Source of the DNA: an uncultured Actinomycetes bacterium
GTDB lineage: Bacteria; Actinomycetota; Thermoleophilia; Solirubrobacterales; 70-9
NCBI GenBank assembly: GCA_937907435.1
Contig: CALCIA010000043.1
Coordinates: 1 to 16,149, forward strand
Direction of reading: 5' to 3'
DNA length: 16,149 nucleotides
Below, one piece after another: positions 10,080 to 16,149 of the stretch. The first letter of the stretch is position 1. Each line of letters opens with the position of its first letter. The notes beneath the pieces are model-generated. The model was not told where the DNA came from. It did no database searches and was given only the letters and a program-made list of their open reading frames with translations. A program made the translations under genes and the position numbers.

Positions 10080-11464
10080 CCGGGTTCGAGGTCGAGACGG
10101 TCGAGCTCGACCTGCCGGCGCTGGCCGGGGCCTTCGGCCGCCGCCTGCACGAGGCCGGGGTGCCGGTCACCGCCGAGCGCTCCGCCAACTTCGCCGCCGC
10201 GCTGTCCCTCGTGCGGCCGGTCGCCCGGCGTCGCCTCTACTGGACCGCGCGGGCGATCTTCGTCTCCGATCCCGGGCAGGTGCGCGCGTTCGACGCCGAG
10301 TTCGCGGCCGTCTTCGGGCGCGGGGAGGAGGCCGCCGCCGAGGTCCCGGCCGACGCCGAGACGATCCCCGCGCCGCCCGACGAACGCGAGCGCTCGCGGC
10401 CTCCCGCCGCGGCGCCGACCCCGCCGCGGGAGGACGCGATGGCCGGGTCGAGCGCCCCGCCCGGTCGGGCCGGGGACGAGAGCATCGAAGACGAGCGCGA
10501 GGTCGAGGTGCCGACCCTCGCCAGCTCCGAGGAGCGCCTGCGCGGCAAGCGCTTCGACGCGCTCGAGCCCGAGGAGCTCGCCGCCCTCTACGGGATGATG
10601 GCCCGGCTCCACGTCGCGCCGCCGACGCGCCGCACGCGCCGCGCTCACCGCGATCTGCACGGCGAGCGGCTCGACCTCCGGCGCACCCTGCGGAGCAGCC
10701 TGCGGACCGGCGGCGACCCGATCCGCCTCGCGCGGCGGCGCCGGCGGGTTCTGCGCCGGCGCCTGGTGCTGCTCTGCGACATCTCCGGCTCGATGGAGCC
10801 CTACGCGCGCGCCTACCTGCAGTTCCTCACCTCCGCCGCGGGCGGCGTCGTCGGCGGGCCGAGCGCCAGTCGGCCGGAGGCCTTCGCCTTCGCGACGCGG
10901 CTCACCCGGCTGACCCGGGCGCTGCGCTCGCGCAACCCCGAGCGGGCGATCCAGCGCGCCGCCACCGCGGCGCCCGACTGGGCGAGCGGCACCCGGATCG
11001 GCGCCGCGCTGAAGACCTTCAACGACCGCTACGGCCGGCGCGGGATGGCGCGGGGCGCGGTCGTCGTCATCCTCTCCGACGGCTGGGAGCGGGAGGAGCC
11101 GGAGCTGGTCGGCCGTGAGATGGAGCGCCTGGCGCGGCTCGCCTACCGCATCGTCTGGGTCAACCCGCGCGCCGCCGCGCGTGACTTCGCCCCGCGGGCC
11201 GGCGGGATGGCGGCGGCGCTGCCGCGCGTCGACGCGCTCGTCTCCGGCCACAGCCTGGCGGCGCTCGACGAGGTGATCGACGCGATCGGCGCCGACCGGG
11301 CGCTCGACGCGGCGCCGGGGACGAGTTGGAGAGCGCCCGAGCCCGCTCCGCCGGCGGCCGAGGAGGAGCCGTGGGGGAGCGCGACCCCGGTCCGCGGCAG
11401 CTCGGTGGCGATGCCGAGCGGCAACGCCCCCAGCCGGGGCCGGACGACGCCGGGGTGGTCGTGA
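10076..11464 (+). CDS. coxE: CoxE, VWA-domain partner of CoxD
   Basis: A 462-aa protein of the CoxE family (VWA containing). The N-terminal part (1-80) is the family-specific helical region (FGRRLHEAGVPVTAERSANF). Residues 84-150 are a charged, Pro/Ala-rich linker. The VWA domain starts at about 228 with the MIDAS motif DISGS at 235-239, the threonine segment SGTRIG at 304-309 and SDGWE at 334-338. The last about 50 residues are low complexity. MoxR-VWA pairs act together, and CoxE with CoxD is implicated in installing copper and sulphur in CODH. It starts in an ATGA overlap with coxD. The long linker and tail make it larger than Oligotropha CoxE (about 400 aa). Confidence 0.93.
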   Translation: MTGFEVETVELDLPALAGAFGRRLHEAGVPVTAERSANFAAALSLVRPVARRRLYWTARAIFVSDPGQVRAFDAEFAAVFGRGEEAAAEVPADAETIPAPPDERERSRPPAAAPTPPREDAMAGSSAPPGRAGDESIEDEREVEVPTLASSEERLRGKRFDALEPEELAALYGMMARLHVAPPTRRTRRAHRDLHGERLDLRRTLRSSLRTGGDPIRLARRRRRVLRRRLVLLCDISGSMEPYARAYLQFLTSAAGGVVGGPSASRPEAFAFATRLTRLTRALRSRNPERAIQRAATAAPDWASGTRIGAALKTFNDRYGRRGMARGAVVVILSDGWEREEPELVGREMERLARLAYRIVWVNPRAAARDFAPRAGGMAAALPRVDALVSGHSLAALDEVIDAIGADRALDAAPGTSWRAPEPAPPAAEEEPWGSATPVRGSSVAMPSGNAPSRGRTTPGWS

Positions 11465-11466
11465 GC

Positions 11467-11688
11467 ATGGCCGGGCCGCACGCTGCCCGATCCGGCCAGG
11501 CCGGCGACGCGCCGAAGATCTGCATCTACCCCGGCTGCGAGCGGCCGGCGGTCCCACCCCATCCGATGGGCGGGCCGCAGCCGGCCTTCTGTGACCTGGA
11601 GGAGCACAACGCACTCACCGCCCACCTCGAGCGCAAGCGGCTGGCGGCGGCGGAGGGATCGAAAGAGGAGGGAAACGATGACCGATGA
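11467..11688 (+). CDS. Small Cys/His protein, putative zinc binder
   Basis: A 73-aa protein. Cys19-x4-Cys24 (ICIYPGCERP), Cys42, His47 and His53 (FCDLEEHNALTAH) form a possible single zinc site. The core C-x4-C then FC-x4-H resembles a short motif I know from assorted actinobacterial proteins, not a named enzyme. The tail is highly charged (LERKRLAAAEGSKEEGNDDR). The start could be ATG 11467 or GTG 11461, the latter overlapping the coxE stop as GTGA; I chose ATG for lack of a decisive ribosome site. Its 3' end overlaps the next gene by 11 nt, so it is part of the operon. Function unknown; a role in metal handling during CODH maturation is only contextual. Confidence 0.68.
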   Translation: MAGPHAARSGQAGDAPKICIYPGCERPAVPPHPMGGPQPAFCDLEEHNALTAHLERKRLAAAEGSKEEGNDDR

Positions 11689-12133
11689 GGCGTACCGCGC
11701 GGTGTTCCTGCGCATCCACCCGACCGGCAAGATGGTGCTGAGCCTGACCACCGAGGCCGACGGGCACGAGCCCGATTATGCGCAGCTGGTCGCCGAGGAG
11801 CTCGGCGTGCCGCCGCTCGACGTCAAGGTGGTGCCCGCCGACACCAACCGCTTCGGCGAGGGGCACGGCTTCAACACGGCGCCCTCGCCGGGCGCCCCGG
11901 CGGCGATCGCGAGCACGACCGGCAAGATCCTCGACAAGGCGCGCCTCCTGGCCGGCGCGGCGCTGCGGACGTCGCCGGACGACCTCGAGTGGAGCGACGG
12001 CGCCTTCGCTACGACCAGCGGCGAGCGCCAGACGACGACGATCGCCGACCTGGCGATGTACTCGCTCTCCAGCGGCGAGCTGCCGCCGGGGGTCGAGGGC
12101 GGGCTCGACGCCCAGACCGTCTACCGAGGCTGA
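11678..12133 (+). CDS. Free-standing CoxL-like segment (151 aa, no active-site motifs)
   Basis: The protein aligns end to end with an internal part of CoxL. FLRIHPTGKMVLSLTTEADG matches the segment before and through QGQGHETTFAQI. Later blocks are YAQLVAEELGVPPLDVKVV, GKILDKARLLAGAAL and GELPPGVEGGLDAQTVY, the last close to coxL1 (GELPAGMEGGLDAQIVY). The pterin-contact residues are gone: QGQGHE is TEADGHE, and TYGSRSTP is FNTAPSPG. It has its own strong ribosome binding site, GAGGAGGG, five bases before the ATG, and overlaps the previous gene by 11 nt. GC-rich third positions are kept and there is no frameshift. It is either a repurposed domain (dimer decoy or CoxL assembly factor) or a recent remnant; the intact frame and signals favour the former. 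Confidence 0.72.
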   Translation: MTDEAYRAVFLRIHPTGKMVLSLTTEADGHEPDYAQLVAEELGVPPLDVKVVPADTNRFGEGHGFNTAPSPGAPAAIASTTGKILDKARLLAGAALRTSPDDLEWSDGAFATTSGERQTTTIADLAMYSLSSGELPPGVEGGLDAQTVYRG

Positions 12134-12170
12134 CAAGCAGTGACCACGAGGGAAAGGGAACGAGACACCG

Positions 12171-12599
12171 ATGGTTGAACTGGACCACCAGTTTCAGAAC
12201 GGCAAACCGACCGACTACAACTGGGACGCGATCCTCGACCTCGACCGGGTGATCCCCTGCGTCGAGGGCGGGCGGGTGATCGAGCGGACCTCGCCCGACA
12301 GCGCCAAAGCCGAAATCCTCGTGAAGATGGGCGCGATGTCGCTCAAATTCGTCGGCACGGTCGAGGTCGAGGAGCGCGACGAGGCGGCCCACAAGGCCCT
12401 CCTCAAGGTGAAGTCCCGCGAGGCCGGCGGTCAGGGGTACGCGAACGCCGACGTCGCCTTCACGCTCGCCGACGGTGGCGGCGAGATCCACACCGCGGCG
12501 CAGATCTCGGGCAAGGCGGCGTCGATGGGGGAGGGCGTCATGCAGAGCGTCCTCGACGCGCTGATCAAAGACTTCACCCAGAAGCTGGAGCAGATCTGA
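12171..12599 (+). CDS. coxG: CoxG, SRPBCC-fold CODH quinone/membrane partner (short form)
   Basis: A 142-aa CoxG-family protein with an SRPBCC lipid-binding fold. Family landmarks are the N-terminal strand (MVELDHQFQ), NWDAILDLDRVIPCVEGGRV (the usual W-x-x-L-x-D-x-x-x-I-x-x-C-x-x-G), VKMGAMSLKFVGTVEVEE, and the C-terminal helix VMQSVLDALIKDFTQKLEQI. CoxG is reported to deliver menaquinone to CODH and tie the enzyme to the membrane. Many CoxG proteins run beyond 200 aa with a C-terminal membrane-associating extension; this one stops right after the fold. It is preceded by a 37-nt gap with purine-rich GGGAAAGGGAACGAG and followed after 13 nt by the zinc-ribbon gene. Confidence 0.93.
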   Translation: MVELDHQFQNGKPTDYNWDAILDLDRVIPCVEGGRVIERTSPDSAKAEILVKMGAMSLKFVGTVEVEERDEAAHKALLKVKSREAGGQGYANADVAFTLADGGGEIHTAAQISGKAASMGEGVMQSVLDALIKDFTQKLEQI

Positions 12600-12612
12600 G
12601 GGCGGCCCACCG

Positions 12613-12930
12613 ATGGCGACGATCCGGATGGAGCTGATCGACCCGGCCGACATCCCCGAGGACGGCGGCACCGCGGTCCAGGACGACCCCGACCGCCCCG
12701 TCTTCCGCGGCCAGGAGGGCGACGACTACGTCTGCGCCGCCTGCGGCAACGTCCTCGCCGCCCGCATGGCCCCCGAGTACATGAACGCGAAGCTCCGCAT
12801 CAGGTGCGGCCGCTGCCGCAAGGTCAACGCCGCGATCGAGGTCGAGGGCGTCGACTACAAGAAGGCGTTCGGCCGCGGCGCCGTCTTCGGCAAGAACGCG
12901 GTCGGCGCCGACCGGCGCCGGGGCGCGTAG
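12613..12930 (+). CDS. Small zinc-ribbon protein, last gene of the cox operon
   Basis: A 105-aa protein with Cys41-x2-Cys44 (CAAC) and Cys65-x2-Cys68 (CGRC), a two-knuckle zinc ribbon with a 20-residue spacer. Before it is an acidic N-terminus (LIDPADIPEDGG) and after it a basic C-terminus (KAFGRGAVFGKNAV, then DRRRGA). It is 13 nt downstream of coxG with GAGGGCGG seven bases before the ATG. I do not know the family; zinc ribbons of this kind often mediate protein or nucleic-acid contacts, and here metal transfer is also possible. The operon appears to end here, as a long hairpin begins 8 nt after the stop. Confidence 0.8.
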   Translation: MATIRMELIDPADIPEDGGTAVQDDPDRPVFRGQEGDDYVCAACGNVLAARMAPEYMNAKLRIRCGRCRKVNAAIEVEGVDYKKAFGRGAVFGKNAVGADRRRGA

Positions 12931-12938
12931 ACCGGGCT

Positions 12939-12987
12939 CGCCGGCTGTTCCTTATGCCGGAGGGGTCGGCATAAGGAACAGCCGGCG
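12939..12987 (+). terminator. Probable intrinsic terminator of the cox operon
   Basis: A perfect 21-bp inverted repeat (arms 12939-12959 and 12967-12987, core GCTGTTCCTTATGCCG) with a 7-nt loop GAGGGGT, starting 8 nt after the last operon gene. The outer pairs continue with a G-U wobble. There is no T tract, as is common for terminators in high-GC actinobacteria. It could also stabilise the 3' end of the mRNA. Confidence 0.65.
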
Positions 12988-13031
12988 GGAGGGTCGGGGG
13001 CTCCGCAAGCTGGCGCCCGGGGTAGTGGACG

Positions 13032-13082
13032 CGCCACTCTCGCCACGGCCCGGGGCAGGCTGTGGCCGTGGCGAGAGTGGCG
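13032..13082 (+). repeat. Long hairpin sharing its loop with the 120-bp repeat family
   Basis: A perfect 19-bp inverted repeat, arms 13032-13050 and 13064-13082 (CGCCACTCTCGCCACGGCC and its complement), with loop CGGGGCAGGCTGT. The loop and closing pairs GGCAGGCTGTG recur in repeat copy 3, and as the reverse complement in copies 1 and 2, although the stems are unrelated. It stands in non-coding sequence; nothing gene-like is seen between the operon terminator and the array at 13182. Confidence 0.8.
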
Positions 13083-13181
13083 GGTATGAAAGGCGTGGAG
13101 GAAGACGCGCGGGAGCGTCACGCGAGTGCGCCGGAAGTGCGTCGGGACGCCCCCGACGGGCGCCGAGGGCCGGTTCTCGAA

Positions 13182-13372
13182 CGGTCAGGATTCTGCGCGG
13201 TTGGGAACTTCGACATGGCCGAAGTTCCCAACCACGCCGACACCTCACCGGCCTACCGTGGTTGGAAACCCGCGCCATACGCGGATTTCCAACCACGCCG
13301 ACTCCCGACCGGTCCCGCGTGGTTCGAAATCCACGCCATAGGTGGATTTCGAACCACGCAAGCTCCTGACCG
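13182..13372. repeat. Tandem array of three hairpin repeats (period about 60 bp)
   Basis: Three imperfect units, each a long hairpin plus a conserved linker. Hairpin A: arms 13199-13212 and 13220-13233, loop ACATGGC. Hairpin B: 13257-13274 and 13280-13297 with one mismatch, loop CCATA. Hairpin C: 13317-13334 and 13342-13359, perfect, loop GCCATAG. Stems begin with (G)TGGTT and end with AACCACGC, while inner pairs vary in a compensated way: GGTTGGAAA/TTTCCAACC in B versus GGTTCGAAA/TTTCGAACC in C. Linkers share ACCGG. The array is bounded by the 9-nt inverted pair CGGTCAGGA (13182) and TCCTGACCG (13364). It may be structured RNA or a palindromic repeat element; no transposase is nearby. Confidence 0.82.
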
Positions 13373-13402
13373 GTCGGTCCCGCCCTCCCGGACGAGAACC
13401 CC

Positions 13403-13522
13403 TCACGGAAGTCCGACTTTCCTCACGTCCCTGTGACGCCTCTCCCACGAACGCCTCACGTCCTGGGCGCCTCATGGGGGTCACAGCCTGCCAGGACCCC
13501 CATGAGGCGCCCAGGACACCCA
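13403..13522 (+). repeat. Hairpin repeat, copy 2
   Basis: Same orientation as copy 1. The 5' segment keeps GGAAGTCCGACTT, ACGTCCCTGTG and CCACGAACGCCTCAC but is more diverged than in copies 1 and 3. The hairpin has 23-bp arms (13460-13482 and 13495-13517) with the identical 12-nt loop. One pair differs: GGGCGCCTC here against GGGCTCCTC in copies 1 and 3, and the opposite arm changes to match (GAGGCGCCC against GAGGAGCCC). It ends about 45 nt before the coxL2 start, so it could be in that gene's leader. Confidence 0.85.
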
Positions 13523-13545
13523 CCCACCCCCCGAACCCCCCTGAC

Positions 13546-13562
13546 CTGAGCGATCCCTTAGG
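13546..13562. promoter_or_regulatory. Putative second regulator site before coxL2
   Basis: CTGAGCGATCCCTTAGG matches 12 of 17 positions of the palindrome at 1217-1233, keeping the outer CTxAG and CTTAGG half-sites. It lies only 4 nt before the GTG start of coxL2, much closer than the site before coxM1, so if real it might act differently (overlap with promoter or ribosome site) or coxL2 may start later. The match is short and could be chance. Confidence 0.35.
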
Positions 13563-13566
13563 TATC

Positions 13567-15948
<2,382 letters not shown>

Positions 15949-15950
15949 GG

Positions 15951-16067
15951 GTCCTGGGCTCCTCATGGGGGTCCTGGCAGGCTGTGACCCCCATGAGGAG
16001 CCCAGGACGTGAGGCGTTCGTGAAAAAGCCGGCACAGGGACGTCGCGAAGTCGGACTTCCGTGACGA
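15951..16067 (-). repeat. Hairpin repeat, copy 3 (inverted); likely 3' hairpin of coxL2
   Basis: Reverse-complement copy of the 120-bp repeat. The hairpin (arms 15951-15973 and 15986-16008, loop CTGGCAGGCTGT) is identical in stem to copy 1 and starts 2 nt after the coxL2 stop, so it may terminate or protect the coxL2 transcript. The adjoining segment 16009-16067 matches positions 59-117 of copy 1 with only a couple of differences (CTTTTTCAC against CTATTTCAC, and ACGGAAG against ACGTAAG). Copies 1 and 3 thus form imperfect inverted repeats at the two ends of the Cox locus. Confidence 0.85.
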
Positions 16068-16108
16068 CTTCCCGCCCGGATCGGGGTCCTCCCGGGACGC
16101 GCGTCGAC

Positions 16109-16131
16109 TTTTGGTCGCTGAGCGACCAAAA
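16109..16131. repeat. Short palindrome in the right-hand intergenic end
   Basis: TTTTGGTCGCT and AGCGACCAAAA flank a single G: an almost perfect 23-nt palindrome (10-bp stem with a TGA loop). The T run precedes and the A run follows the stem on both strands, the reverse of a standard intrinsic terminator, so its role is unclear. Nothing else is seen between 16068 and 16149. Confidence 0.6.
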
Positions 16132-16149
16132 CTCCACACGGAGATCCTT

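Noticed and set aside
12952..13296. Minus-strand frame in the hairpin-rich intergenic region
   Set aside because: Overlaps several perfect inverted repeats, Arg/Pro-rich, no codon bias like neighbouring genes.
13182..13372. CRISPR-like array
   Set aside because: Units are palindromes with similar linkers and variable stems; no identical direct repeats with unique spacers and no cas genes.
13342..13566. N-terminal extension of coxL2
   Set aside because: Encoded by the hairpin array and repeat copy 2, with no counterpart in coxL1 or known CoxL; simply lacks stop codons.

Overview
The window is high-GC DNA with strongly GC-biased third codon positions, tightly packed genes and many ATGA stop/start overlaps. 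This suggests an actinobacterium; I lean towards the Thermoleophilia/Solirubrobacterales side, but that placement is a guess from protein style. The window is almost entirely an aerobic [MoCu] carbon monoxide dehydrogenase (form I CODH, Cox) locus. Both large subunits carry the form I signature AYxCSFR.

Layout. Positions 1-69 are the 3' end of an unidentified gene. A 120-bp hairpin repeat (copy 1) follows. A LysR-type regulator on the minus strand (215-1201) is divergent from one long plus-strand operon (1340-12930). In order the operon holds: coxM1-coxS1; five consecutive small single-pass membrane proteins (2714-4449); a complete coxM2-coxS2-coxL1 set; an XdhC-type protein fused to a YHS domain (coxF-like); coxD (MoxR-type AAA+); coxE (VWA); a 73-aa Cys/His protein; a free-standing 151-aa piece of a CoxL-like protein; a short coxG; and a 105-aa zinc-ribbon protein. 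A 21-bp hairpin at 12939-12987 probably ends the operon.

The next 636 bp (12931-13566) have no convincing gene and are packed with structure: the terminator hairpin, a second long hairpin, a tandem array of three hairpins with about 60-bp period, repeat copy 2, and a sequence resembling the operator upstream of coxM1. A second full-length coxL (13567-15948) follows, then repeat copy 3 in inverted orientation and a short palindrome.

How it fits together. CoxM (FAD), CoxS (two [2Fe-2S]) and CoxL (Mo-Cu-pterin) form the CODH that oxidises CO and passes electrons to quinone. CoxD, CoxE and CoxF-like proteins belong to active-site maturation. CoxG is the quinone/membrane partner. The window encodes two M, two S and two L subunits. 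M2-S2-L1 are contiguous. M1-S1 (operon front) and L2 (far end) have no adjacent partner, but similar palindromic sites lie before both, suggesting a second, split CODH under the same regulator. The least explained parts are the five-membrane-protein cassette, the CoxL-like fragment with its own strong ribosome binding site, and the families of covarying hairpins.
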